DNA of 64,000 nucleotides from Ancylobacter rudongensis. Its GTDB lineage: Bacteria; Pseudomonadota; Alphaproteobacteria; Rhizobiales; Xanthobacteraceae. The stretch covers positions 186,001 to 250,000 of the forward strand of contig NZ_FMTP01000006.1 of NCBI RefSeq assembly GCF_900100155.1, given 5' to 3'. Positions 35,835 to 44,294 of this stretch are shown piece after piece. The position numbers and the translations under genes were made by a program. How positions within the stretch are numbered: position 1 is the first letter of the stretch; the number at the start of each line of letters is the position of its first letter. Below the pieces are notes generated by a model that did not search any database, had not been told where the DNA came from, and worked only from the letters and a program-made list of their open reading frames with translations.

Positions 35835-36128
35835 TCAGGCCGCGATCTCGCCCGAGGCGCTCGACACGAGATGCGAGGTGCGCACCGGCACCATCACGTC
35901 GATGCGTGCCCACAGGCGTTCGGCGATGTCGGGGCCGGCGACAAAGGCGATTTCCGCCCGCATCGTGCCGAGATGGGCGGGGTCGATCTTGCCATCGGCC
36001 GGCCCGTCCAGCCGGATGCGGGTGGGCTGCACGTCATGGATGGCGAAGGGCTCCAGCAGGCGGAGCATGAGATTGGGATGGGCATCCGCCTCGACGACGA
36101 GGCGGTGGCGGCAAAGACCGGCAGTCAT
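35835..36128 (-). CDS. Small ACT-like domain protein
   Basis: 97 residues from ATG; the frame is open further upstream but the added residues are not protein-like. RHRLVVEADAHPNLMLRLLEPFAIHDVQPTRIRLDG opens like the beta-alpha-beta unit of ACT regulatory domains (IlvH/PheA type), followed by a second strand-helix-strand pair. ACT domains bind amino acids and other small ligands. In one transcript with the AEC transporter, so a ligand-sensing role next to a transporter is conceivable, but unproven. Confidence 0.65.
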   Translation of the reverse strand: MTAGLCRHRLVVEADAHPNLMLRLLEPFAIHDVQPTRIRLDGPADGKIDPAHLGTMRAEIAFVAGPDIAERLWARIDVMVPVRTSHLVSSASGEIAA

Positions 36129-36335
36129 GGGAGCGTCCGATGATGACGAGGAATCGAGATGGCGTGCGTTCAGGAAACCCGGCCGAACCTGTCGGCCGGG
36201 CGGCGAATTCGCCGTCCCGCGCAAAACCGCGCACTCTCGATCGAAGCGATCATCATGGCCGGGAAGCTAGGCGCCGCGCGCGCCGCCGTCAATGGTGCGG
36301 ATGGATTTCGGCCGGCGCGGCGTCTGGCGCCCCGC

Positions 36336-36935
36336 TCAGGGCGCCGGTGCCGGGGCCGGCGGTTCGCCCTCAATCAGCAGATAGCTCACCGGATCGTCAG
36401 GGCACAGGCCGTTGCCGCATTCCAGCACGGTGGAGACGCCATTGCCCAGCGCCAGCAGCGCGATCAGCCCGAAGGCGAGTAGCGCCAGCCCCCCGAGCCG
36501 GTAGACGCGCGGGGCGGGGGCGAACTGGCGATCGAACAGCAGCAGCAGCGCGCAGCCGCCGACAATGACGACGAACAACAGCGCCGCCCAGGTGTAGAAA
36601 TGCAGGCCGAGAAAGGCGGCGCCGAAGGTTCCGGTGCCGGGCACGATATGCAGCAGCGTCTGCCGCACGGCCACAACGTCGCCGGCGATGGCGGACAGCA
36701 TGGCGAGGGCATAGTGGCTCGGCCGCGGGCCGAACTTCAGGTTCAGCGCCAGCCCGACGCCGACACCGACAAAGCCGGCACGTTCCAGGATGCAGAGCGG
36801 GCAGGGCAACTCACCGCCGACGAACTGGTCGTAGAAGCCGAACAGCAGCACCACGCCGATGGCGATGAGGCCGAGGGCGTTGAGCAGGCGGGAGAGGTCC
36901 GGGGTCAGGGGATCGGCGGCAAGGTGGGTTTTCAT
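36336..36935 (-). CDS. DsbB-family disulfide bond formation protein, second copy
   Basis: 199 residues. Four or five membrane helices with the redox motif GELPCPLCILERAGFVGVGVG in the first periplasmic loop and a closely spaced pair LECGNGLCPDDP at the end rather than in a long middle loop. This variant is common in proteobacteria next to a tiny DUF5993 protein, which is also the case here (10 bases upstream). Its partner thiol oxidase is not obvious. Downstream, 36129-36335 holds no recognisable gene. Confidence 0.88.
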   Translation of the reverse strand: MKTHLAADPLTPDLSRLLNALGLIAIGVVLLFGFYDQFVGGELPCPLCILERAGFVGVGVGLALNLKFGPRPSHYALAMLSAIAGDVVAVRQTLLHIVPGTGTFGAAFLGLHFYTWAALLFVVIVGGCALLLLFDRQFAPAPRVYRLGGLALLAFGLIALLALGNGVSTVLECGNGLCPDDPVSYLLIEGEPPAPAPAP

Positions 36936-36945
36936 GGCGCCCCCC

Positions 36946-37101
36946 TCACAGCACGACGTCGAGCGCGGAGGTGGCGTGCAGCTTGAACAGGGTCAGCAGC
37001 ACCCCGATCGAGACGAGGCTTGCGGCAACCGCAAGGGCCCGCCTGCCGAGCGCCGCGAAGGCCAGAGCGAGACAGAACCCGAAAAACGGAAGACTCATCA
37101 T
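36946..37101 (-). CDS. DUF5993 family small membrane protein
   Basis: 51 residues, too short for most gene finders. It reads MMSLPFFGFCLALAFAALGRR then a second hydrophobic helix (LAVAASLVSIGVLLTLFKLH) and the ending ATSALDVVL. Two short membrane helices with an RR turn and the conserved FKLH...L tail are characteristic of DUF5993 proteins, which are found immediately upstream of this type of DsbB. Two ATGs in a row; GGAG lies about 11 bases before. Probably a partner subunit or assembly factor of the DsbB-like protein. Confidence 0.8.
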   Translation of the reverse strand: MMSLPFFGFCLALAFAALGRRALAVAASLVSIGVLLTLFKLHATSALDVVL

Positions 37102-37225
37102 GATGCTGCACGCTCCACTGCCGGCAAATGCTACCGCTTGGTAGAGAAGCAGGAGTGTGACGCATTGTCATGACGCAGTGCGGTGGGGCCGGGCCCTGCA
37201 CGACACTCCGCACGACACCCGGCGG

Positions 37226-39451
37226 TTACACGAAGCTCTGCGGGTCGATGTCGATCTCGACCTTGAGGCTGCCGGTGGCGCGCGGCGCGCCGGCCATCCA
37301 GGCGCGGACATAGCCGGAGAGGTCGAAGCTGCGCTCGCAGCGGGCGAGCAGGCGGAAGCGGTGGCGGCCGCGGATCAGCGCCAGCGGCGCCTCGGCCGGG
37401 CCCAGCACGCGCACCTTGTCGGTGAAGGGCGAGCAGGCCGCCAGCGCGCGGGCATGCGCCTGCGCCGCGTGCGAATCGGTGCCGGAAACGATGAGGGCGC
37501 AGAAGCGGGCGAAGGGCGGCAGATGCGCTTCCTCGCGGATGGCGATCTCGCGGTCATAGAAGGCGTCGCGGTCGCCCGCCACCAGCGCCTGCATCACCGG
37601 GTGTTCGGGCATATAGGTCTGGAGAAACGCGCGCCCCTCCACCTCGTGCCGGCCGGCGCGGCCGGCGACCTGGTGCAGCAGCTGGAAGGTGCGCTCGGCC
37701 GCGCGGGGATCGCCATGGCCCAGGCCGACATCGGCATCGATGACGCCGACCATGGCGAGGCCGGGGAAGTTGTGCCCCTTGGCGACGAGCTGGGTGCCGA
37801 TGATGATGTCGACCTCGCCATCCTCGATCGCCTTCAGCTCGGCGCGCAGCCGCTCCACCCCTCCGGCGAGATCGCTGGAGAGCACCTGCAGCCGGGCCTG
37901 CGGGAACAGCTTCGCCGCCTCCTCATGCAGCCGCTCGACGCCGGGGCCGCAGGGGATGAGCGCGTTGGGCTCGTGGCAGTTCGGGCACTCATTCGGCACC
38001 GGCATGGCGTAGCCGCACTGGTGGCACTCCAGCCGGCGGCGGAAGCGGTGCTCGACCAGCCAGGAGGAGCAGGAGGGGCATTTGATGCGGTGGCCGCAGG
38101 CGCGGCAGAGGGTGAGGGGGGCATAGCCGCGCCGGTTGAGGAACAACAGCGCCTGCCCGCCGGCCTCGACGGTGCTCTGCATCTCTCGGGCGAGGCGGGG
38201 AGCGATCCACTGGCCGCGCGGCGGGCCCTCGCGGCGCAGGTCGATCGGCTCCAGCCGGGGCACCTTGGTGCCGGCGAAGCGCTCGGGCAGAGCGAGGCGC
38301 GTATAGCGCCCGCGCCGGGCGTTGACCTCGGTCTCGATCGAGGGGGTGGCGGAGACGAGGGCGATGGTCGCCCCCTCCAGCCGCGCCCGCACCACCGCCA
38401 TGTCGCGGGCATGGTAGTGGACGCCGTCCTCCTGCTTGTAGGCGTTGTCGTGCTCTTCATCGACCAGGATCAGGCCGAGGTCGCGGAACGGCAGGAACAG
38501 CGCCGAGCGGGCACCGGCAACCACCGACACCTCGCCCGAGGCGACGCCGCGAAAGATCCGCCCGCGCCGCTTGGTCGACACGGCCGAATGCCACTCCGCC
38601 GGCCGCACGCCGAAGCGGCGGGCGAAACGGTCGAGAAAGGCCTGGGTCAGGGCGATTTCCGGCATCAGGATCAGCGTCTGCCGGCCTTGGCGAATGGTTT
38701 CCGCCACCGCCTCGAAATAGGCCTCGGTCTTGCCCGAGCCGGTGACGCCATCGATCAGGAAGGGCTGGAAGGCGCGCGCCTTGACCGAGGCGACCAGCTG
38801 CGCGGCGGCGTGGGCCTGCGCCGGCAGCAGCTCCGGCACGGCATGGTCGGGGTCCGGCGTCTCGGCGGCGGGCTCGGGCGGCAGCACCACCGTCTCCAGC
38901 ACGCCGTCGTCAATGAGCCCGTCGACCACGGAAGGGGACACCCCGGCCTCACGCGCCGCCTCGCTCTTGGCGCGGACAAACCCGTCTTCCAGCGCGGCGA
39001 TGACCTTGTCGCGCGCCTTGGTGCGGCGCTCGGGCCGGTGATCGGTGAGCCGCACGCCGATGCGCTCGCGGGTGATGCCGGCGCTCTCGTCATGGCGCAA
39101 GGCGAGGCGCAGCACCATGCCGGGCGGGGTGACGGTGTAGTCGGCGATCCATTCGATGAAGGCGATCATCGCTGCGTTCAACGGCGCCACGTCGTAGCGG
39201 CGCTGGATCGCCTTCAGCTTGGCGGGATCGACCGGCTTGGGCTCAGCGGGGCGCGGCCAGACGCAGCCGAGCATGGTGCGGGTGCCGAGCGGCACCACGA
39301 CGATATCGCCCACCGCCACCTCCATGCCATCAGGCACGCGGTAGGAATAGGCCGAGCCGATGGCGAGCGGCAGCAGCACATCGACCACGCGCGCGGAGGA
39401 AGGGAACAGGGAGGGGGAATCGGCGGTGGTAACCATGGCGAGGGTCTTCAT
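37226..39451 (-). CDS. priA: Primosomal protein N', replication restart helicase
   Basis: 741 residues. Superfamily 2 3'-5' helicase that reloads the replisome at stalled forks. N-terminal DNA-binding region (ARVVDVLLPLAIGSAYSYRVPDGMEVAVGDIVVVPLG), Walker A in GVTGSGKTEAY, DEEHD box, LVSATPSIE, the zinc-binding insert with four CxxC pairs (CRACGHRIKCPSC, CHQCG, CPNC), GTQLVAKGHNFP and QVAGRAGR. The start was set at the ATG before KTLAMVTTADS; another ATG five codons later would also suit. Confidence 0.97.
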   Translation of the reverse strand: MKTLAMVTTADSPSLFPSSARVVDVLLPLAIGSAYSYRVPDGMEVAVGDIVVVPLGTRTMLGCVWPRPAEPKPVDPAKLKAIQRRYDVAPLNAAMIAFIEWIADYTVTPPGMVLRLALRHDESAGITRERIGVRLTDHRPERRTKARDKVIAALEDGFVRAKSEAAREAGVSPSVVDGLIDDGVLETVVLPPEPAAETPDPDHAVPELLPAQAHAAAQLVASVKARAFQPFLIDGVTGSGKTEAYFEAVAETIRQGRQTLILMPEIALTQAFLDRFARRFGVRPAEWHSAVSTKRRGRIFRGVASGEVSVVAGARSALFLPFRDLGLILVDEEHDNAYKQEDGVHYHARDMAVVRARLEGATIALVSATPSIETEVNARRGRYTRLALPERFAGTKVPRLEPIDLRREGPPRGQWIAPRLAREMQSTVEAGGQALLFLNRRGYAPLTLCRACGHRIKCPSCSSWLVEHRFRRRLECHQCGYAMPVPNECPNCHEPNALIPCGPGVERLHEEAAKLFPQARLQVLSSDLAGGVERLRAELKAIEDGEVDIIIGTQLVAKGHNFPGLAMVGVIDADVGLGHGDPRAAERTFQLLHQVAGRAGRHEVEGRAFLQTYMPEHPVMQALVAGDRDAFYDREIAIREEAHLPPFARFCALIVSGTDSHAAQAHARALAACSPFTDKVRVLGPAEAPLALIRGRHRFRLLARCERSFDLSGYVRAWMAGAPRATGSLKVEIDIDPQSFV

Positions 39452-39518
39452 AGCGCATCGCGGCGCGGCGTGCCGGGCCGATCGAGCCGGCACCGCGTGG
39501 GGTCGGCAGCAAGGGCCT

Positions 39519-39600
39519 CTTCGAGTGAGCGGGTTTCCGGTTCGCGTGAAGGAAATTGCGTAACGCCAGAAAGCTGGAGCGCGTCCGGTGAACCGGCTTT
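39519..39600. repeat. Dispersed repeat, diverged inverted copy
   Basis: Lies in the 162 bases between priA and the methyltransferase. In the minus orientation it reads CTTCACGCGAACCGGAAACCCGCTCACTCGAAG, matching the core of the repeats at 15657 and 61386 (TTCACGCGAACCGG, then CNCTC...CGAA). The TAGAGC ends are not preserved. Probably a decayed member. Confidence 0.55.
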
Positions 39601-39613
39601 CGCCCGCCGCGCC

Positions 39614-40393
39614 CTAGGAAGGGACCGCCGGCCTGCTGGCGACGAGCACATAGTTCATGGTGAAGGTTGTCGGCGTGTCGCCTTCGAGAAAGGCGTAGCG
39701 CACAAAGGCGCTGAACATGGCGCGCATCAGGCGCCGCACCGGCAGGAACAGCCTGCCCTTGAGGCTGAGGCGGCGCTCGCACGGGGCTTTCAGAACCTCG
39801 AGCCGAAGGCCGGCCGCCGACATGAGGCGGCGCAGCTTGAACACCCCCAGCGCATGCACATGGGTGGGGTCGCCATTCTGGAAGACCATCGAGAAGGGGC
39901 TGTCGCCGTTCGGAAACCGGGCGATCAGATGCCCTTCCGGCTTGAGGATCCGATGGATGTCGCGGCAGAGAGCGACCAGATCGTCATACGGAATATGCTC
40001 GAAGACATCGAAGGCGACGACGACATCGGCCGTCTCCGCCGCAATTTCCGAGAGGTCGTCGACCACGGGGAAGCCGGCGCGGCGTGCCCGTTCCTGCAGC
40101 GCGGCCTGAATCTCGCTTCCGATGACGTCGATGCCGCGGCTCCGGCACCACCCCAGGAGCGACCCATTGCCGAAGCCGATTTCAACCAGGCATGGCGGCG
40201 TTGTTGAGGCTTTCCTAAGAAAAGGCCCGATCTCGTCGTTGAAATATGCTTGGCTGTAGGCATCGCAAGCGCCGAATGCGCCCTCCTCCCAGCCTTTCCA
40301 ATCGATATAATCCGAGTACGCCATACCCATTTCCAGAGAATTTCTCGATTGGAAGTCGATGTAATTAGCTGAGAGAGTAGAATTAGCTAGCAT
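39614..40393 (-). CDS. Class I SAM-dependent methyltransferase
   Basis: 259 residues. CLVEIGFGNGSLLGWCRSRG (motif I), VIGSEIQAALQERARRAG, ADVVVAFDVFEHIPYDDL (motif with the HI of Methyltransf_11/23) and LKPEGHLIARFPNGDSPFS are clear. Such proteins often act in glycan or O-antigen modification; the substrate is unknown. The first 60 codons and the upstream stretch to about 40440 are clearly richer in A+T than the neighbourhood, which suggests horizontal acquisition. Divergent from xerC. Confidence 0.85.
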   Translation of the reverse strand: MLANSTLSANYIDFQSRNSLEMGMAYSDYIDWKGWEEGAFGACDAYSQAYFNDEIGPFLRKASTTPPCLVEIGFGNGSLLGWCRSRGIDVIGSEIQAALQERARRAGFPVVDDLSEIAAETADVVVAFDVFEHIPYDDLVALCRDIHRILKPEGHLIARFPNGDSPFSMVFQNGDPTHVHALGVFKLRRLMSAAGLRLEVLKAPCERRLSLKGRLFLPVRRLMRAMFSAFVRYAFLEGDTPTTFTMNYVLVASRPAVPS

Positions 40394-40573
40394 GCCGCCC
40401 GATCGTTGAACAGGCGGCCAGTTCCAAGGTTCTCGGGGAGTGGATCGAGCGTTCGGCGCGAGGGAGATATAGGTGTCGCTGCCGTAACGTCAGTGAGCGT
40501 TCGGCATCAGCAGCGGCGTTTTTTTAACGGCTGTGCCGCTACAACGGACCGGCCGAGAAAGCGGAGGCGATCC

Positions 40574-41566
40574 ATGGCGAGCACGGACGCACAGAAGGCG
40601 GAGCGGGCCGAGCGCGGGCTGCTGGCCGGAGCGGCGCCCGATGTGGCGGCGGCGCTCAAAGGCTGGCTCGGGCGGCTGGGCCATGAGCGCCGGCTCTCGC
40701 CCAAGACGCGTGAGGCCTATGCCCGCGATGTCGCCACCTTTCTCGGCGTGCTGGCGCGCCAGCTCGGCCACGCCCCTGACATGGCCGACCTCGCGCAGAT
40801 GCAGCCGCGCGACGTGCGCGCCGTGATCGCCGCCCGCCGGGCCGAGGGCATCGAGGCGCGCACGCAGATGCGCTTTCTCGCCGCCGCCCGCTCCTTCGGC
40901 CGGCATCTCGAGCGCGAGGGGCTGGGCAAGGTGGGGGCGCTGACCGCCGTGCGCGGGCCGCGCGTTCCCCGCACCTTGCCGCGCCCGCTGACCATGGCCG
41001 ATGCGCGCGCCCTTGCCGATCCCGCGACGCGGGCGGGAGAGAGCCGCGAGCCTTGGGTGCTGGCGCGCGACGCGGCGGTGCTGGCGCTGCTCTACGGTTC
41101 GGGCCTGCGTATTTCCGAGGCGCTGGGGCTGATGCGCCGCGACATGCCGGAGCCCGGGCGCGGCGACCAGATCCTCGTCCACGGCAAGGGCGGCAAGACC
41201 CGCATGGTGCCGGTGCTGGCGCAGGTCCTCGAGGCGGTGGACGCCTATGCCCGCGCCTGCCCCTATGACCTGGAGCCCACCGGCGCGCTGTTTCGCGGCG
41301 CCAAGGGCGGACCGCTCTCGCCCCGCGTGGTGCAGCTGGCGGTGCAGCGCATGCGCGGCGCGCTCGGCCTGCCCGACAGCGCCACCCCGCACGCGCTGCG
41401 CCATTCCTTCGCCACCCATCTCCTGGGACGCGGCGGCGACCTGCGCTCGATCCAGGAACTGCTCGGCCACGCCTCGCTTTCCACCACGCAGATCTACGCC
41501 GCTGTCGACACCCAGACGCTGATGGCGGCGTGGAAGGCGGCGCATCCGCGCGCCACCCGCACATGA
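40574..41566 (+). CDS. xerC: Tyrosine recombinase XerC
   Basis: 330 residues from the ATG after GGAGG. Resolves chromosome dimers at dif together with XerD and FtsK. N-terminal SAM-like core-binding domain (LSPKTREAYARDVATFLGVL) and C-terminal catalytic domain with all active residues: Arg in YGSGLRISEALGL, Lys in HGKGGKTRMVPV, His and Arg in TPHALRHSFATHLL, His in LLGHASLSTTQIY and Tyr in IYAAVD. A housekeeping enzyme, adjacent to priA as in other alphaproteobacteria; no integrated element nearby. Confidence 0.95.
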   Translation: MASTDAQKAERAERGLLAGAAPDVAAALKGWLGRLGHERRLSPKTREAYARDVATFLGVLARQLGHAPDMADLAQMQPRDVRAVIAARRAEGIEARTQMRFLAAARSFGRHLEREGLGKVGALTAVRGPRVPRTLPRPLTMADARALADPATRAGESREPWVLARDAAVLALLYGSGLRISEALGLMRRDMPEPGRGDQILVHGKGGKTRMVPVLAQVLEAVDAYARACPYDLEPTGALFRGAKGGPLSPRVVQLAVQRMRGALGLPDSATPHALRHSFATHLLGRGGDLRSIQELLGHASLSTTQIYAAVDTQTLMAAWKAAHPRATRT

Positions 41567-41573
41567 GGCCGGG

Positions 41574-41987
41574 ATGACGCCGATTCAGCCGATGATCGAG
41601 CACATGTCGATCGGGGTGAGCGACTATGAGCGGGCGCTCGCCTTCTATGACGCCGTCCTGGCGCCGCTCGGCTTTGTGCGGGTGTCCTCGCATGCCGAGC
41701 CGGAAGGCGAATCCGCCTGCTGGGGGCCGGAGGGCACGCCGGGGGCGGCGCCGTTCTGGATCCAGCACCGGGCGGACGCCGTCACCCCGCCGCCGGGCTT
41801 TCACCTGTGCTTCATGGCGCCGACCCGGCGGGCGGTGGAGGCGTTCCACGCCGCCGGGCTGGTGGCGGGTGGGCACGATGCCGGCGGGCCGGGCCTGCGC
41901 CCGCAGTATGGCGAAGGCTATTATGCCGCCTTCCTGCTCGACCCGGATGGCTGGAAGATCGAGGCGGTTACCTACACGGATGCGTGA
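41574..41987 (+). CDS. VOC (glyoxalase/bleomycin-resistance) family protein
   Basis: 137 residues, starting 7 bases after xerC. Paired beta-alpha-beta-beta-beta motifs: MIEHMSIGVSDYERALAFYDAVLAPLGF and PGFHLCFMAPTRRAVEAFHAAGLVAGG...YYAAFLLDPDGWKIEAVTY. Metal ligands of the fold are partly visible (His9 or 10, His in FHLCF, Glu in IEAVTY). Resembles small glyoxalase-like proteins of unknown substrate in alphaproteobacteria. Confidence 0.88.
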   Translation: MTPIQPMIEHMSIGVSDYERALAFYDAVLAPLGFVRVSSHAEPEGESACWGPEGTPGAAPFWIQHRADAVTPPPGFHLCFMAPTRRAVEAFHAAGLVAGGHDAGGPGLRPQYGEGYYAAFLLDPDGWKIEAVTYTDA

Positions 41988-42101
41988 GCGGGCCGCTAAA
42001 CGGCGTGCGAACGGTGCCGGGCAACCGAAGGGGGGCTTTTCACCTAGGGGAAGCTGGGTAACACTTCCCGCTATTGGACCCCGATCAGAGGAGACCAATC
42101 G

Positions 42102-42227
42102 ATGAAGCGTCTCGTGACCGCTCTGTGCGCGCTTGCCTTGACCACCGCCGTCGCCGGAACCGCTTTTGCCGGCGACTGCCCCTTCAAGGCGGCCAAGTCT
42201 ACCCAGACCGATGTGAAGGGTTCCTGA
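42102..42227 (+). CDS. 41-residue secreted peptide
   Basis: Begins at ATG after GGAG eight bases upstream. It encodes a near-perfect signal peptide (MKRLVTALCALALTTAVAG then TAFA) and a mature part of only about 18 residues, GDCPFKAAKSTQTDVKGS, with a single cysteine. A strong terminator follows 30 bases later, so it is its own transcription unit. Small exported proteins of this plan occur in Hyphomicrobiales, but I know of no function. Too short for standard gene calling; the RBS, signal peptide and terminator together make it convincing. Confidence 0.72.
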   Translation: MKRLVTALCALALTTAVAGTAFAGDCPFKAAKSTQTDVKGS

Positions 42228-42257
42228 CCGGCCCTCGTCTTCCCCCTTGATACAGAC

Positions 42258-42289
42258 CGGCCCGGAAGGTGACTTCCGGGCCGTTTTTT
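42258..42289 (+). terminator. Rho-independent terminator
   Basis: Perfect 11-base stem CGGCCCGGAAG-GTGA-CTTCCGGGCCG (42258-42283) followed by six T. The best terminator in the window; ends the small peptide gene. It lies 36 bases before the stop of the convergent lpd gene, and, lacking an A-run on its left, serves mainly the plus strand. Confidence 0.95.
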
Positions 42290-42324
42290 CTGGGCGGGCG
42301 ACGCGGCCGGAAAGGCCGCACGGC

Positions 42325-43725
42325 TCACATGTGCAGGGCGCGCTTTTCCACCGCCATCGCCGCTTCCTTTACCGCCTCGGAGCGGGTGGGGTGGGCGTGG
42401 CAGGTGCGGGCGAGGTCCTCGGACGAGCCGCCGAACTCCATCAGCACCGCGCATTCATGGATCAGCTCGCCGGCCTCCGAGCCGATGATGTGGGCGCCGA
42501 GCACGCGGTCGGTGGTGGCGTCGGCGAGGAACTTCACGAAGCCGTCGGTCTCGTCATTGGCCTTGGCGCGGCCATTGGCGAGGAAGGGGAACTTGCCGAC
42601 CTTGTAGGCGATGCCGGCCTGCTTCAGCTCTTCCTCGGTCTTGCCGACCGAGGCCACCTCCGGGAAGGTGTAGACCACCGAGGGGATGACCTCGTAATTG
42701 ACATGGCCGGCCTGGCCGGCGAGCAGCTCGGCCAGCGCCACGCCTTCATCCTCGGCCTTGTGCGCCAGCATCGGGCCGGCAATGGCGTCGCCAATGGCGA
42801 AGATGCCGGGCACGCTGGTGCGGTAGTAATGATCGGTGACGACGCGCCCGCGTGCGTCCTTCTCGACGCCCAGCGCCTCCAGCCCCAGCCCTTCGGTGTA
42901 GGCGACGCGGCCGATGGCGACGAGCACCACATCGGCCTCCAGCGTCTGCGCCTCGCCGCCGGCGGCGGGCTCGACCGCGACCTTCAGCGTGTCGCCGGAG
43001 GAATCGACGCCGGTGACCTTGGCGCCGAGCTTGAACGCCATGCCCTGCTTTTCCAGGATGCGCTGGAAGGACTTGGCCACATCAAGGTCCATGCCCGGCA
43101 GGATGCGGTCGAGATATTCGACCACCGTGACCTCAGCCCCCAGCCGCCGCCACACGCTGCCGAGCTCCAGCCCGATGACGCCAGCGCCGACGACGAGCAG
43201 CTTGCCCGGCACCTTGTCCAGCGCGATGGCGCCGGTCGAGGAGACGATGCGGGTCTCGTCGATGGCGATGCCCGGCAGCTTGGCCACATCCGAGCCGGTG
43301 GCGATGACGATGGCCTTGGCTTCCAGCGTCTGCTGCGAACCGTCGGCCATGGCGATATCGACCTTGCCCGGCGCCGGGATGCTGGCGGTGCCGTGGAAGG
43401 TGTCGATCTTGTTCTTCTTCATCAGGAAGGCGACGCCCTTGGTGTTGCCTTCCACCGCCTGGTCCTTGAAGCCGAGCAGCGCCGCGTGGTCGAGCTCCGG
43501 CGCGCTGACCTTGATGCCCATCTTGGCGAAGCTGTGCCCGGCCTCCTCGAAGCGGTGCGAGGCGTGCAGCAGCGCCTTGGAGGGAATGCAGCCAATGTTC
43601 AGGCAGGTGCCGCCGAAGGTGGCGCGCTTCTCGACCACCGCAACCTTGAGCCCGAGCTGGGCGGCGCGGATGGCGCAGACATAGCCGCCGGGGCCGGTGC
43701 CGATGACGACGAGATCGTAGGACAT
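42325..43725 (-). CDS. lpdA: Dihydrolipoyl dehydrogenase (E3)
   Basis: 466 residues. Reoxidises dihydrolipoamide of 2-oxoglutarate dehydrogenase with NAD+. FAD loop [20 protein letters not shown], redox disulfide [20 protein letters not shown] loop [25 protein letters not shown]-phosphate binding [22 protein letters not shown] and the C-terminal [15 protein letters not shown] with the catalytic His-Glu pair. Last gene of the mdh/sucAB/lpd block; separated from sucB by two small genes. Confidence 0.97.
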   Translation of the reverse strand: MSYDLVVIGTGPGGYVCAIRAAQLGLKVAVVEKRATFGGTCLNIGCIPSKALLHASHRFEEAGHSFAKMGIKVSAPELDHAALLGFKDQAVEGNTKGVAFLMKKNKIDTFHGTASIPAPGKVDIAMADGSQQTLEAKAIVIATGSDVAKLPGIAIDETRIVSSTGAIALDKVPGKLLVVGAGVIGLELGSVWRRLGAEVTVVEYLDRILPGMDLDVAKSFQRILEKQGMAFKLGAKVTGVDSSGDTLKVAVEPAAGGEAQTLEADVVLVAIGRVAYTEGLGLEALGVEKDARGRVVTDHYYRTSVPGIFAIGDAIAGPMLAHKAEDEGVALAELLAGQAGHVNYEVIPSVVYTFPEVASVGKTEEELKQAGIAYKVGKFPFLANGRAKANDETDGFVKFLADATTDRVLGAHIIGSEAGELIHECAVLMEFGGSSEDLARTCHAHPTRSEAVKEAAMAVEKRALHM

Positions 43726-43743
43726 GAGGAGGTTCTGCCTTCG

Positions 43744-44034
43744 CTAGCTGGCCGCAAGAAGGTGAAGCTGGGCTTGCTTTTCACTATCCCTGCGGAGTTG
43801 GTCGGCGCCGAAGTCAATCTCGTCGCCATTATCGTCGATCCAGAAAATGTGGTGCCCGTACTCATCGAGCTGAAGCCGGGCGAAGTTTTCCGGCTTCTGC
43901 AGATAGGTGAAGATCCGACCCCGCGCGATGACCGGCCGCACATCCACGACGCCCTCATAGCCATCGGTGAAGACCAGCTTGATCACGCCGTGGATGACGG
44001 GTTCTGCGACCTTTATGCGCGGCAGCAGTGACAT
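43744..44034 (-). CDS. DUF2442 domain protein
   Basis: 96 residues from ATG (a TTG one codon earlier also exists). The family pattern is clear: KVAEPVIHGVIKLVFTDGYEGVVDVRPVI, IFTYLQKPENFARLQLDEYGHHIFWIDDNGDEIDFGADQLRRD. DUF2442 proteins bind DNA or act beside DUF4160 proteins in small two-gene modules that are predicted toxin-antitoxin pairs. Its start overlaps the stop of the DUF4160 gene (TGATG); its own stop lies 18 bases before lpd. See the finding on their position inside the TCA operon. Confidence 0.88.
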   Translation of the reverse strand: MSLLPRIKVAEPVIHGVIKLVFTDGYEGVVDVRPVIARGRIFTYLQKPENFARLQLDEYGHHIFWIDDNGDEIDFGADQLRRDSEKQAQLHLLAAS

Positions 44035-44285
44035 CAAGTGATCCTCCGGGTCGGAAATCCCGCCGTGGCGTTATCCCATTCACGGCGCAGAGCATCGCGC
44101 CGCGGTCCCGCCCAATCAAGAATGGTCTTCAACCGGGGCCGGGGCAGAAAACCCTCCAGCGTCTCCAACGTCTCAATGTCGATCGCGATGCGATATTCGG
44201 CAATGAGGACGTGGAAATGCGGGATGCCGTGTTCGTTGCTGTAGATGTAGATTCGCATCCCATCGACAAGGGCAACGGTCGGCAT
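44034..44285 (-). CDS. DUF4160 domain protein
   Basis: 83 residues. Family core MRIYIYSNEHGIPHFHVLIAEYRIAIDIETLETLEG and the tail LKTILDWAGPRRDALRREWD. The paired His in HFHV is the family's hallmark. It starts 9 bases after the sucB stop and overlaps the DUF2442 gene, so it would be read from the sucAB transcript. Predicted member of a toxin-antitoxin-like pair; which partner is the toxin is not established. Confidence 0.87.
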   Translation of the reverse strand: MPTVALVDGMRIYIYSNEHGIPHFHVLIAEYRIAIDIETLETLEGFLPRPRLKTILDWAGPRRDALRREWDNATAGFPTRRIT

Positions 44286-44294
44286 CCCACGGGC

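Noticed and set aside
37157-40207. A 1016-codon plus-strand frame spanning priA and the methyltransferase
   Set aside because: Antisense to two well-supported genes, with low-complexity translation and no ribosome-binding site.
40513-40541. AGCGGC...GCCGCT dyad with a run of seven T as a terminator
   Set aside because: The T-run is inside the loop rather than after the stem, and the site lies between divergent genes, so termination there makes little sense.
40574-41566. Tyrosine recombinase as a sign of an integrated element
   Set aside because: It matches the chromosomal XerC, sits beside priA and xer-linked core genes, and no attachment-site duplication or phage gene is nearby.
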